From UBA5287 sp041672395 (GTDB taxonomy: Bacteria; Bacteroidota; Bacteroidia; Bacteroidales; Dysgonomonadaceae), in NCBI GenBank assembly GCA_041672395.1, contig JBAYZS010000041.1:1-19300 (forward strand): DNA of 19,300 nt, written 5' to 3'. This document shows positions 7,180 to 14,605 of the stretch, piece by piece; the first letter of the stretch is position 1, and each line of letters opens with the position of its first letter. The notes below the pieces were generated by a model. It did not search any database, was not told the origin of the DNA, and worked only from the letters and a program-made list of their open reading frames with translations. The translations under genes and the position numbers were made by a program.

Positions 7180-7623
7180 TTATCCGATTTCTATTAATGT
7201 ATCTCCTTCGCCAACGGTATCGGTTTTACTTACTAATATTTTTGTTACAACACCATCGCTTGAAGCGTTGACATTGTTTTCCATCTTCATAGCTTCAAGA
7301 ATAATAACCGTTTGTCCTTTTTTTACTGAGTCACCAACTTCCACTTTAATATCAATAATGGTTCCCGGCAGTGGAGATTTAACTGCTTTTTTAGAGCTGG
7401 AAGCTGTTGGTGGAGCTGCAGTAATTGCAGCAGATGCACTAGTAGCCTTAGCCGCAGAAGCAGCACTTGCTTTTTTTGGCGGTGCCAATTTTGGAGCTGG
7501 TTTATTTTCTACTTCTACAGTATAAGGTTTACCGTTAACCTTCAGCTCAATGTTGTTTTCGTTTTCTTTTTCAACAGCAACTTTATATTCTTTGCCATTG
7601 ATTTTATATGTAAATTCTTTCAT
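7180..7623 (-). CDS. Biotin carboxyl carrier subunit of methylmalonyl-CoA decarboxylase (MmdC-like)
   Basis: This 147-aa protein carries the carboxyl group from the carboxyltransferase (MmdA) to the membrane pump (MmdB). Residues 1-40 are a small beta domain (KEFTYKINGKEYKVAVEKE). Residues of about 41-80 are a flexible linker rich in Ala, Pro, Lys and Ser. Residues 81-147 are a biotinyl domain with the motif EAMKMENNV. Lys113 is the biotin attachment site, 34 residues from the C-terminus as is usual for this fold. The linker gives a long open frame on the opposite strand that is not a gene. It lies 46 nt after the OadG-like gene and 20 nt before mmdB. A carrier with no biotin carboxylase nearby fits a decarboxylase rather than an ATP-driven carboxylase. 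Confidence 0.95.
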   Translation of the reverse strand: MKEFTYKINGKEYKVAVEKENENNIELKVNGKPYTVEVENKPAPKLAPPKKASAASAAKATSASAAITAAPPTASSSKKAVKSPLPGTIIDIKVEVGDSVKKGQTVIILEAMKMENNVNASSDGVVTKILVSKTDTVGEGDTLIEIG

Positions 7624-7669
7624 TGAAATATTTATTACAAATTACGTTATATTAGTTTGAATTATAATC

Positions 7670-7912
7670 CTACTTACGTGGTAAGCGGGTCATTGCAAAT
7701 AATTTTGAACTCCAAGGACTGTATCTACTATCCTCGTCATTAAATGTCAGGAATGTATATTCTTCATCGTGAACATTTTGATTCAGTTCAAAAAGAGCAG
7801 CAGCAATTGCTGCATGCACCTCATCTTCAACTCCTTTTACTGCTGCAACAGGTTCTGTTACAGTAATTACAGGAGTTTCAACTTCCTTTTTCTTTTTCTT
7901 AAATAAACCCAT
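7670..7912 (-). CDS. OadG-like C-terminal domain protein lacking a membrane helix (80 aa)
   Basis: This small protein sits between mmdA and the biotin carrier, the usual place of the OadG/MmdD subunit. It starts MGLFKKKKKEV and has a short Val/Thr/Pro linker. It then shows DEVHAAIAAALFELNQ (30-45), which matches the EVVAAIxAAL helix of OadG-family tails, and ends in SRYSPWSSKLFAMTRLPRK, a typical tail in Bacteroidales versions. The expected N-terminal membrane helix is absent. The gene begins 11 nt after the mmdA stop and this frame has no room for one. It is therefore a soluble tail domain, probably bridging the carboxyltransferase to the membrane part. The 45-aa membrane peptide at the end of the operon may be its missing half. 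The placement is confident; the assembly role is inferred. Confidence 0.8.
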   Translation of the reverse strand: MGLFKKKKKEVETPVITVTEPVAAVKGVEDEVHAAIAAALFELNQNVHDEEYTFLTFNDEDSRYSPWSSKLFAMTRLPRK

Positions 7913-7923
7913 ATTCTCAAAAA

Positions 7924-9486
7924 TTATAAAGGTAAGTTATCGTGTTTCTTAGCAGGATTTTCCAATCGTTTTGTACGCAATTGTTGTAATGCGCGGATAA
8001 CACGGAAACGAGTATTGCGAGGTTCTATAACGTCATCAATGAAACCATATCTTCCGGCTTCGTAAGGATTGCAGAAAAGATCGTTGTATTCTTTCTTTTT
8101 AGCATCAACAAATTCAGCTTGTTTTTGAGGATCAGCAACATCTTTGATTTCTTTGGTGAATAAAACTTCAATAGCACCATCAGCACCCATAACAGCGATT
8201 TCTGCAGATGGCCATGCATAATTGATATCACCACGAAGTTGTTTGCAGCTCATCACGATATGTGCGCCACCATAAGATTTACGCAATGTAACAGTAACTT
8301 TTGGAACAGTAGCTTCGCCGTATGCATAAAGCAATTTTGCTCCGTGTGTAATTACACCGCCATATTCTTGTGTTGTACCTGGTAAGAATCCGGGAACATC
8401 AACTAAAGTTACCAAAGGTATATTGAAAGCATCGCAGAATCTAACAAAGCGAGCAGCTTTGCGAGATGAATTGATATCCAAAACACCTGCAAGATATTTA
8501 GGTTGGTTAGCAACAACACCAACAGACATTCCATTAAAACGAGCAAAACCAACAATTATGTTTTTAGCAAAGTCTGCGTGTACTTCAAGGAATTCTCCGT
8601 TGTCAACAATAGCGCCGATAACTTCATACATATCGTAGGGCTTGCTGGCATTGTCGGGAATAATTTCATTCAGACCGTCTTCAAGCCTGTCAATTGGGTC
8701 ATTATTTTCTTTAAGCGGTGTTACCTCCATATTGTTTTGAGGCATGAAGCCAAGCAGTTGCTTAATCAACTGAATACCTTCGTCTTCTGTAGGAACAGAA
8801 AAATGTGCAACGCCCGATTTAGTAGTATGAACAGATGCACCTCCAAGCTCTTCTTGTGTAACATCTTCACCCAAAACAGTTTTTACAACTTTTGGTCCGG
8901 TAAGGAACATATATGAAGTTCCTTCAGTCATGATGTTAAAGTCGGTAAGCGCGGGAGAATAAACTGCACCACCGGCGCAAGGACCAAAAATACCTGAAAT
9001 CTGAGGAATAACACCCGATGCAAGAATATTGCGCTGGAATATTTCAGCATATCCTGCCAATGCTTGGATACCTTCTTGAATACGTGCACCACCTGAATCA
9101 TTGATTCCAATAAGTGGAGCGCCCATTTTCATGGCCTGATCCATTACTTTGCAAATCTTTTTAGCTTGCATTTCTGATAGTGATCCACCAAAAACAGTGA
9201 AATCTTGTGCAAAAACATAGACTAAACGACCGTCGATTGTTCCATAACCGGTTACAACGCCATCTGTAAGGAATTTTGTTTTTTCCATACCGAAGTTGTG
9301 TGAACGGTGCTCTACAAACATATCGAATTCTTCAAAACTTCCTTCATCAAGAAGCATGGCGATACGTTCACGTGCTGTGTACTTTCCTTTTTTGTGCTGC
9401 GATTCAATTCTTTTTTCACCGCCGCCAATTCGAGCTTTTTCACGTAGTTGGATAAGCTCTTTTACTCTACTGAGTTGGTTGCTCAT
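7924..9486 (-). CDS. mmdA: Methylmalonyl-CoA decarboxylase alpha subunit / acyl-CoA carboxyltransferase
   Basis: MmdA moves the carboxyl group from (S)-methylmalonyl-CoA to biotin on the carrier subunit, giving propionyl-CoA. The 520-aa protein has the two crotonase-like carboxyltransferase halves. The N-terminal half has INDSGGARIQEGIQALAGY (128-146) and FGPCAGGAVYSPALTDF (167-183). The C-terminal half has LVDVPGFLPGTTQEYGGVI (361-379) and SYGGAHIVMSCKQ (404-416), which supply the oxyanion holes and acyl-CoA pocket. It is also close to propionyl-CoA carboxylase beta chains. The neighbours (Na+-pump beta subunit, carrier, epimerase) and the lack of a biotin carboxylase argue for the decarboxylase. 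It is 59 nt downstream of mce in the same operon. Confidence 0.95.
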   Translation of the reverse strand: MSNQLSRVKELIQLREKARIGGGEKRIESQHKKGKYTARERIAMLLDEGSFEEFDMFVEHRSHNFGMEKTKFLTDGVVTGYGTIDGRLVYVFAQDFTVFGGSLSEMQAKKICKVMDQAMKMGAPLIGINDSGGARIQEGIQALAGYAEIFQRNILASGVIPQISGIFGPCAGGAVYSPALTDFNIMTEGTSYMFLTGPKVVKTVLGEDVTQEELGGASVHTTKSGVAHFSVPTEDEGIQLIKQLLGFMPQNNMEVTPLKENNDPIDRLEDGLNEIIPDNASKPYDMYEVIGAIVDNGEFLEVHADFAKNIIVGFARFNGMSVGVVANQPKYLAGVLDINSSRKAARFVRFCDAFNIPLVTLVDVPGFLPGTTQEYGGVITHGAKLLYAYGEATVPKVTVTLRKSYGGAHIVMSCKQLRGDINYAWPSAEIAVMGADGAIEVLFTKEIKDVADPQKQAEFVDAKKKEYNDLFCNPYEAGRYGFIDDVIEPRNTRFRVIRALQQLRTKRLENPAKKHDNLPL

Positions 9487-9545
9487 AAAAATTATGTTTT
9501 ATTATATATTATTGATTATAAATGCTTTGTATGCTTTAATAAATG

Positions 9546-9959
9546 TCAATTAGCAGGTTTTTCACAAAGTTCAGTAAGAACAGAAGCTGTTGATTTTGGA
9601 TGTAAAAAAGCGATGTTCAATCCTTCTGCTCCGCCACGAGGTTGAGCATCAATGAGTCTAACGCCTTTACTTTCCATTTCTTGTAATGCATCTGCTACGC
9701 CACTTTCCACGCAATAAGCAATGTGGTGAATACCTTCGCCTCTTTTTTCGATATGTTTTGCAACGGGGCTGTCGTCACTTGTTGGTTCCAAAAGTTCGAG
9801 TTTTACTTCGCCAACTTTCAAAAATGCTGTTTTAACTTTTTGATCTTCAACTGTTTCAATGTTGTAACATTTTAACCCAAGAACGCCTTCATAATATTTA
9901 AGACTTTCTTCAATACTTTTTACGGCAATGCCGATGTGCTCAATATGAGAAATTTCCAT
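9546..9959 (-). CDS. mce: Methylmalonyl-CoA epimerase
   Basis: This 137-aa cytosolic enzyme interconverts (R)- and (S)-methylmalonyl-CoA, linking the B12-dependent mutase to the decarboxylase. It has the two beta-alpha-beta-beta-beta units of the vicinal oxygen chelate fold. The metal ligands are probably His8 (HIEHIGIAV), Glu55 (VKLELLEP), His79 (GIHHIAYCVE) and Glu130 (SVLTELCE), in the family's expected order. Length is normal. It is the first gene of the operon that continues with mmdA and the pump subunits. A consensus -7 promoter box lies 30 nt upstream of its ATG. Confidence 0.96.
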   Translation of the reverse strand: MEISHIEHIGIAVKSIEESLKYYEGVLGLKCYNIETVEDQKVKTAFLKVGEVKLELLEPTSDDSPVAKHIEKRGEGIHHIAYCVESGVADALQEMESKGVRLIDAQPRGGAEGLNIAFLHPKSTASVLTELCEKPAN

Positions 9960-9988
9960 CTTATAGATTATTTTGATAATTTAAAATA

Positions 9989-9996
9989 CAAATTTA
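9989..9996 (-). promoter_or_regulatory. Bacteroidetes-type -7 box for the mce-mmd operon
   Basis: On the minus strand this reads TAAATTTG, an exact match to TAnnTTTG. It lies about 30 nt upstream of the mce ATG, in the 71-nt gap after pfkA. I see no clear TTTG at the -33 position, so the promoter is only partly supported. Read-through from pfkA also remains possible because no terminator hairpin separates them. Confidence 0.5.
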
Positions 9997-10030
9997 CTTA
10001 TTTTTATCCATATAAAATAAAAAATATCAG

Positions 10031-11014
10031 TTAAATAGATGATATCTTTAATACTTCCAGAAGCTCTTCACTTATTTCCCGATCTCTTTTGATTGCTCTT
10101 TTAAAAGGAACATAATCGATTTCATTTTCACGAATACCGATCATCACATTTCTTTGATTTTCAAGTAATGCCTGAATTGCCGCGATGCCCATTCTGCTTG
10201 CAAGAATTCTATCTTGAGCAGTTGGCGAGCCGCCACGCTGAAGGTGACCCAGAATTGAAACGCGAACATCGTATTGTGGATATTGCTGCTTTACTCGTTC
10301 AGCCAATTTCATGGCTCCTCCTGTGATCTCGCTTTCGGTGACAAGCACCATACTGCTGCTTTTGGATTTACGGAATCCTTGTTCAATGAGGTCGCCCAAC
10401 TGGTCTTTTTCGATACTTATTTCCGGGATGATTGCAGCTTCTGCACCCGATGCAATAGCACTGTTCAGCGCGAGGAAACCGCAATTGCGTCCCATAACTT
10501 CAATAAAAAACAGACGTTCGTGAGATGTCGCGGTGTCGCGGATTTTATCGACCGATTGCATGATTGTGTTCAGAGCAGTATCATAACCAATGGTTGTGTC
10601 TGTTCCGTTCAAATCGTTATCGATTGTTCCCGGAAGGCCCACGATAGGAATATTAAATTCGTTGGCAAATATGTTGGCACCGGTAAGTGATCCGTCTCCT
10701 CCAATAACTACCAGGGCATCAATGCCATGTTTCTGCATGTTGTCAAATGCTAACTGGCGACCTTCAATTTTCATGAATTCTTCGCTGCGGGCGGTCTTCA
10801 AAATGGTACCGCCTTGCTGAATAATATTACTTACACTGTTTGTTTTGAATTCTACAATCTCGTCCGTGATCAATCCTTTGTAACCACGATATATGCCTTT
10901 TACAGTCATTCCGTTATATATAGCAGCTCGGGTGACAGCGCGGATTGCAGCATTCATACCCGGAGCATCACCTCCCGACGTTAATACACCAATGCATTTA
11001 ATATTATTGTCCAT
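10031..11014 (-). CDS. pfkA: ATP-dependent 6-phosphofructokinase
   Basis: PfkA phosphorylates fructose 6-phosphate to the 1,6-bisphosphate, the committed step of glycolysis. The 327-aa protein starting MDNNIKCIGVLTSGGD has the standard motifs. These are GVLTSGGDAPGMNAAIRAV (9-27), IGGDGSLTGAN (104-114, ATP site), GTIDNDLNGTDTTIGYDTA (129-147, with the catalytic Asp residues), EVMGRNCGFLAL (172-183) and LGHLQRGGSPTAQDR near residues 240-255. The GGDGS signature points to an ATP-linked rather than pyrophosphate-linked enzyme. I chose the ATG at 11014 over an in-frame TTG at 11029 because it starts directly on the first beta strand and fits the promoter found upstream. It lies 3' of ispH on the same strand, behind a terminator. 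Confidence 0.97.
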   Translation of the reverse strand: MDNNIKCIGVLTSGGDAPGMNAAIRAVTRAAIYNGMTVKGIYRGYKGLITDEIVEFKTNSVSNIIQQGGTILKTARSEEFMKIEGRQLAFDNMQKHGIDALVVIGGDGSLTGANIFANEFNIPIVGLPGTIDNDLNGTDTTIGYDTALNTIMQSVDKIRDTATSHERLFFIEVMGRNCGFLALNSAIASGAEAAIIPEISIEKDQLGDLIEQGFRKSKSSSMVLVTESEITGGAMKLAERVKQQYPQYDVRVSILGHLQRGGSPTAQDRILASRMGIAAIQALLENQRNVMIGIRENEIDYVPFKRAIKRDREISEELLEVLKISSI

Positions 11015-11059
11015 AGTTGTAAATATCAAATTGTTGAATTATAAAATAACTTTAAGGAG

Positions 11060-11091
11060 CAAAGGTAATTTATTTTGAGATGGTACCCAAA
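11060..11091 (-). promoter_or_regulatory. Bacteroidetes -33/-7 promoter for pfkA
   Basis: Minus-strand TACCTTTG (11067-11060) matches TAnnTTTG exactly. A TTTG (11091-11088) sits 20 nt further upstream, the spacing expected for Bacteroidetes primary sigma factor promoters. The leader to the ATG at 11014 would be about 40 nt. It lies just after the ispH terminator, so pfkA is likely its own transcription unit. This is the best-formed promoter in the window. Confidence 0.75.
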
Positions 11092-11107
11092 AAGTTAACC
11101 CATAAAA

Positions 11108-11134
11108 AAAGGTGTCAGATTAAGTGACACCTTT
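11108..11134. terminator. Rho-independent terminator after ispH
   Basis: AAAGGTGTCA (11108-11117) pairs perfectly with TGACACCTTT (11125-11134) around a 7-nt loop. On the minus strand the stem runs into a T-tract (CCTTTTTTTATG). It lies 20 nt after the ispH stop and upstream of the pfkA promoter. Confidence 0.9.
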
Positions 11135-11153
11135 CATTTAAGTGATTATAAAA

Positions 11154-12035
11154 TCAATTATTCTTGTTGTAGTATTCATCGATTTTTTTTGCAGCGGCTT
11201 CCATCTGCCATCCGGGAGTGGAGGTGGCACCGCAGATGCCGATACTGATATTTTCTTTCAACAACGACTCATCTATGTCGTCGGGACTGTTTATCAAAAA
11301 TGAATTAGGATTTGAGTCTTTGCATTCTTCAAAAAGAACCTTTCCGTTTGAGCTTTTTTCGCCTGCAATGAAAATTATCAGATCATGCTTTGCCGCAAAC
11401 TCTTTGATGTTTGGCACACGGTTTGACACTTGCCGACAAATGGTATCAAAAAACTCAAATGAGGCTCCATCTTTCATCTTGCTTCGTATGATTTCTCCTA
11501 CTTCTTTGTAACCTTCAAGGGGTTTGGTGGTTTGTGAGAACAAGCGTGTGTTTTTTGATAAGTCTAGTGAATCAATTTCTTCTTTTTTCTCTATAACGAT
11601 GGCTTTTCCTTGCGTTTGTCCCATTAATCCATTCACCTCTGCATGACCTTTTTTGCCAAAGATAACTATTTGATAATCATTACTGTCGGGAGCGGTATAT
11701 TGATTCTTGATCTTTTTTTGAAGACCCAGAACAACAGGGCACGATGCATCTATGATTTCGATATTATTCTCTTTCGCAATTTGATATGTGCTTGGGGGTT
11801 CTCCATGTGCACGGAGTAAGACTCGCGCATTTTTCAGTGTTTTCAACTGATTATGGTCGATAGTTATCAACCCCATATTGGCAAGTCGTTCTACTTCTAC
11901 ATTATTGTGAACGATATCGCCAAGACAGTATAATATGCCTCCTTTTTTTAACTCTTCTTCGGCAGTATTGATTGCTCGTGCAACACCAAAACAGCAACCT
12001 GATCCGGTGTCTATTTCTACTTTATTCACTTTCAT
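11154..12035 (-). CDS. ispH: 4-hydroxy-3-methylbut-2-enyl diphosphate reductase (IspH/LytB)
   Basis: IspH reduces HMBPP to isopentenyl and dimethylallyl diphosphate, the last step of the DXP isoprenoid pathway, using an iron-sulfur cluster. The 293-aa protein has the three cluster cysteines: Cys15 in GCCFGVARAI, Cys99 in DASCPVV and Cys200 in FDTICRQVSNR. Substrate-site motifs are also present: RAHGEP (75-80), GHAEVNGLMGQTQG (130-143, with the conserved His and Glu), GEKSSNG (225-231) and GICGATSTPGW (266-276). The extra Cys14 next to Cys15 is a small oddity. Its start overlaps the end of cmk by 14 nt, so the two are probably translationally coupled. The presence of ispH fits pdxJ, which also draws on DXP. 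Confidence 0.97.
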   Translation of the reverse strand: MKVNKVEIDTGSGCCFGVARAINTAEEELKKGGILYCLGDIVHNNVEVERLANMGLITIDHNQLKTLKNARVLLRAHGEPPSTYQIAKENNIEIIDASCPVVLGLQKKIKNQYTAPDSNDYQIVIFGKKGHAEVNGLMGQTQGKAIVIEKKEEIDSLDLSKNTRLFSQTTKPLEGYKEVGEIIRSKMKDGASFEFFDTICRQVSNRVPNIKEFAAKHDLIIFIAGEKSSNGKVLFEECKDSNPNSFLINSPDDIDESLLKENISIGICGATSTPGWQMEAAAKKIDEYYNKNN

Positions 12036-12717
12036 TAATCTTGTTTTTTAATAGAGATAATGCCCATTGAAATTGTTCTTCAATACCAATGTTTGAATTA
12101 TCAAGAACAATTGCATCTTCCGCTTTACGAAGAGGGCTTTCCGCGCGGGTGGTGTCTCGCTCGTCTCGCTCTTTAACATTTGCCAAAACTTCTTCAAGCG
12201 TTGAGGATTCTATTCCTTTAGCCTTCAACTCATCATAGCGCCGCATGGCACGTACTTCGGGAGTGGCGGTGACAAATAATTTCAGCTCAGCATCGGGGAA
12301 CACCACTGTACCGATGTCGCGACCGTCCATGATTACTCCTTTGTCTTTACCCATTTTCTGTTGTAAACGAACCAATTCTTTGCGTACAAACCCAAGGGTG
12401 CTGACGCGACTGGCACCGTTTGATACATGTAGTGTACGAATCAATTTTTCAACGTCTTCTCCGTTGAGGTACGTATCTTGCAATCCTTCATCATTGATTT
12501 TAAACGATATTGCGATTTCAGAGATATGCTGTTGCAACTCTCCTTCATTGATCTCAGTATCACTCATCCACCCATTTCGAATGGCATAAAGTGAAACGGC
12601 TCTATACATCGCTCCACTATCTATGTATGTATATCCTACAGCTTTGGCCAAGGCCTTTGCCATTGTACTTTTTCCCGAAGACGATACACCGTCAATGGCT
12701 ACATTTATTTTCTTCAT
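12022..12717 (-). CDS. cmk: Cytidylate kinase
   Basis: Cmk phosphorylates CMP and dCMP with ATP in nucleotide salvage. The 231-aa protein starting MKKINVAIDG has the P-loop GVSSSGKST (10-18), the NMP-binding IDSGAMYRAVSLY (32-44) and MDGRDIGTVVFPDAELKLFV (130-149). A lid-region RDERDTTRAESPL follows, typical for the family. An in-frame ATG 12 codons further upstream exists, but it falls inside the predicted -7 box, so I use the later start. It overlaps ispH by 14 nt, an arrangement seen in other Bacteroidales (recalled). Confidence 0.96.
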   Translation of the reverse strand: MKKINVAIDGVSSSGKSTMAKALAKAVGYTYIDSGAMYRAVSLYAIRNGWMSDTEINEGELQQHISEIAISFKINDEGLQDTYLNGEDVEKLIRTLHVSNGASRVSTLGFVRKELVRLQQKMGKDKGVIMDGRDIGTVVFPDAELKLFVTATPEVRAMRRYDELKAKGIESSTLEEVLANVKERDERDTTRAESPLRKAEDAIVLDNSNIGIEEQFQWALSLLKNKINESE

Positions 12718-12750
12718 GCGACTTGTCTGTTCTAAGTTCGTAAACATCTG

Positions 12751-12758
12751 CAAAGATA
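12751..12758 (-). promoter_or_regulatory. -7 box for the cmk-ispH unit
   Basis: Minus-strand TATCTTTG matches TAnnTTTG exactly and would give a leader of roughly 25-30 nt to the cmk ATG at 12717. The nearest TTTG upstream is 27 nt away (12789-12786), longer than ideal, so the -33 element is uncertain. Confidence 0.55.
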
Positions 12759-12790
12759 GATTGTTTTTGCGAGATGAATATTTAACAAAT

Positions 12791-12821
12791 AAAAAATGCA
12801 GACTTCATGTCTGCATTTTTT
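12791..12821. terminator. Bidirectional-looking terminator after pruA (13-bp stem)
   Basis: AAAAAATGCAGAC (12791-12803) pairs perfectly with GTCTGCATTTTTT (12809-12821) around TTCAT. It lies 24 nt after the pruA stop, and the A/T tails give a U-run on either strand. It separates pruA from the cmk promoter. Confidence 0.92.
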
Positions 12822-12845
12822 ATTAATAATTCTGTCAATGACTGT

Positions 12846-14477
12846 TTATTCTTCTTCAAAATTTGGATACATATAGTTTGTGGCGGGTACAAAAGTCTCT
12901 TTTATACATTGGGGTGAAACCCATCGCAATAAGTTGAATATGGAACCGGCTTTGTCGTTGGTGCCCGAACCGCGACCGCCGCCAAAGGGTTGCTGGTTAA
13001 CCACGGCTCCCGTGGGTTTGTCGTTGATATAGAAATTCCCCGCAGTGTGCGTCAAGCGTTTGGTCATGTGCTCAATGGTTTTTCTGTCGGAAGAGAATAT
13101 TGCTCCCGTTAATGCATAATTGGTAGAGTGGTCCAAAATATCCATGGTTTCGTCGAGCTTGTCGGGCTCGTAAACATAAACGGTAAGTATGGGACCAAAG
13201 AGCTCTTCTTTCATTGTTATGTAATCGGGGGTCTTGGCGAGAATAACTGTGGGATGGATAAAGTATCCTTCAGATTTGTCGTAGGTCCCGCCAATAGCAA
13301 TTTCTGCATCGGGTGATGCTTTTGCATCGTCAATGGCTTTTGATAGTTTATCAAATGAGGTTTCATCAATTACTGCATTTACAAAGTTGCTGAAATCTTC
13401 TACTACTCCTGTCTTGATGGATTTCAAGTCGGATTCCATATAGCTTTTAACGTCTTCCCATAGGTTCGATGGAACAAAGGCGCGTGAGGCGGCTGAACAT
13501 TTCTGACCTTGATATTCAAATGAACCGCGGACAAGGGCTGTGGCTACTTGCCTGGCATTGGCTGTCGAGTCGGCAATCACGTAGTCTTTACCGCCGGTCT
13601 CTCCAACAATGCGAGGGTAGGAGCGGTATTTATCAACATTTGAGGCAATGGTTTTCCACATCCCGTTAAACACGGCTGTTGAGCCGGTGAAATGTAATCC
13701 TGCAAAATGTCGATCATTAAATATAACATCGGCTGCATCGGGACCTGAACAGTATACAAGGTTGATTACTCCATCGGGTAATCCGGCTTCCTGCAATACT
13801 TTCATTACAAAGCCGGCGGAATGAACAGCGGTTTTGGAGGGTTTCCAAACTACGGTGTTTCCCATCAAAGCGGGTGCACCGGGAAGGTTACCTGCAATGG
13901 AGGTGAAATTGAACGGGGTTAGGGCAAAGATAAATCCTTCTAAGGGACGCCAAACGGTTCGGTTCCATATGCCTGCGGAGGAATTTGGCTGCATGCCATA
14001 AATCTCGCACATGTTTTTAACGTTGAAACGATAGAAATCGGCCAACTCGCAAACAGCATCAATCTCTGATTGATAGGCGTTTTTGGACTGACTGACCATA
14101 GTAGCTGCATTAAATTCATAACGATAGGGACCAGTAATCAAATCGGCGGCTTTCAGAAAGATGGCTGCTCTGCTTTCCCAACTCATGGCCTCCCATGCCG
14201 GTTTGGCTTTCAACGCTGCATCAATGGCCATTTGTACGTGCGATTTATCGCCTTGGTGATAGTGACCTAGCAGATGTTGGTGATTGTGAGGGGGACGAAT
14301 ATCTTTTAGATTGTTTGTACGTACTTCTTTCCCACCTATAATCATAGGAATGTCTAATCCGCCTTTATTTAACTCGCTGATCTTGAGTTTTAAAGCTTTT
14401 CTTTCGGGAGAGCCCGGAGCGTAACTCTTAACAGGCTCGTTCTTGATTTCCGGAAGTTTGTAAAATCCTGTTGGCAT
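12846..14477 (-). CDS. pruA: L-glutamate gamma-semialdehyde dehydrogenase (1-pyrroline-5-carboxylate dehydrogenase)
   Basis: This enzyme oxidises glutamate gamma-semialdehyde, the open form of pyrroline-5-carboxylate, to glutamate with NAD+, the second step of proline breakdown. The 543-aa protein is a full aldehyde dehydrogenase of the stand-alone P5CDH type. It has TPFNFTSIAGNLPGAPALMG (187-206), LHFTGSTAVFNGMWK (261-275), the general-base Glu293 in IVGETGGKDYVIA and the catalytic Cys327 in YQGQKCSAASRAF. C-terminal motifs are KEELFGPILTVYVY and PFGGGRGSGTNDKAG. It is not fused to proline dehydrogenase, unlike PutA of many Proteobacteria. It is divergent from the proline dehydrogenase gene at 14606 across a shared promoter region. 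Confidence 0.96.
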   Translation of the reverse strand: MPTGFYKLPEIKNEPVKSYAPGSPERKALKLKISELNKGGLDIPMIIGGKEVRTNNLKDIRPPHNHQHLLGHYHQGDKSHVQMAIDAALKAKPAWEAMSWESRAAIFLKAADLITGPYRYEFNAATMVSQSKNAYQSEIDAVCELADFYRFNVKNMCEIYGMQPNSSAGIWNRTVWRPLEGFIFALTPFNFTSIAGNLPGAPALMGNTVVWKPSKTAVHSAGFVMKVLQEAGLPDGVINLVYCSGPDAADVIFNDRHFAGLHFTGSTAVFNGMWKTIASNVDKYRSYPRIVGETGGKDYVIADSTANARQVATALVRGSFEYQGQKCSAASRAFVPSNLWEDVKSYMESDLKSIKTGVVEDFSNFVNAVIDETSFDKLSKAIDDAKASPDAEIAIGGTYDKSEGYFIHPTVILAKTPDYITMKEELFGPILTVYVYEPDKLDETMDILDHSTNYALTGAIFSSDRKTIEHMTKRLTHTAGNFYINDKPTGAVVNQQPFGGGRGSGTNDKAGSIFNLLRWVSPQCIKETFVPATNYMYPNFEEE

Positions 14478-14519
14478 AGATGAATGTATTTAATGTGTTT
14501 TTAATTTTGTTTAATGTGA

Positions 14520-14527
14520 CAAATATA
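14520..14527 (-). promoter_or_regulatory. -7 box for pruA
   Basis: Minus-strand TATATTTG matches TAnnTTTG exactly and gives a leader of about 35 nt to the pruA ATG at 14477. A TTTG at 14546-14543 lies only 15 nt upstream, closer than the usual 19-21. The -33 element is therefore uncertain. Confidence 0.55.
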
Positions 14528-14571
14528 CTGAAAAAGACGAATCAAAATGGATGTTTAATTGGTTTTATTCT

Positions 14572-14579
14572 TATTTTTG
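14572..14579 (+). promoter_or_regulatory. -7 box for the proline dehydrogenase gene
   Basis: TATTTTTG here matches TAnnTTTG exactly, 26 nt upstream of the ATG at 14606. No clean TTTG is present at -33. The box lies about 45 bp from the divergent pruA box, so one regulator bound between them could control both genes. Confidence 0.5.
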
Positions 14580-14605
14580 CGACATCGAATCTAATAAATA
14601 TATCA

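Noticed and set aside
7175..7525. Long plus-strand open frame opposite the biotin carrier gene
   Set aside because: It is produced by the Ala/Lys/Pro-rich linker and biased codons of the real gene on the other strand, which has a clear biotinyl motif.
7180..9486. ATP-dependent propionyl-CoA or acetyl-CoA carboxylase
   Set aside because: No biotin carboxylase gene is in the operon, while the membrane Na+-pump beta subunit and the methylmalonyl-CoA epimerase are, which favours a decarboxylase.
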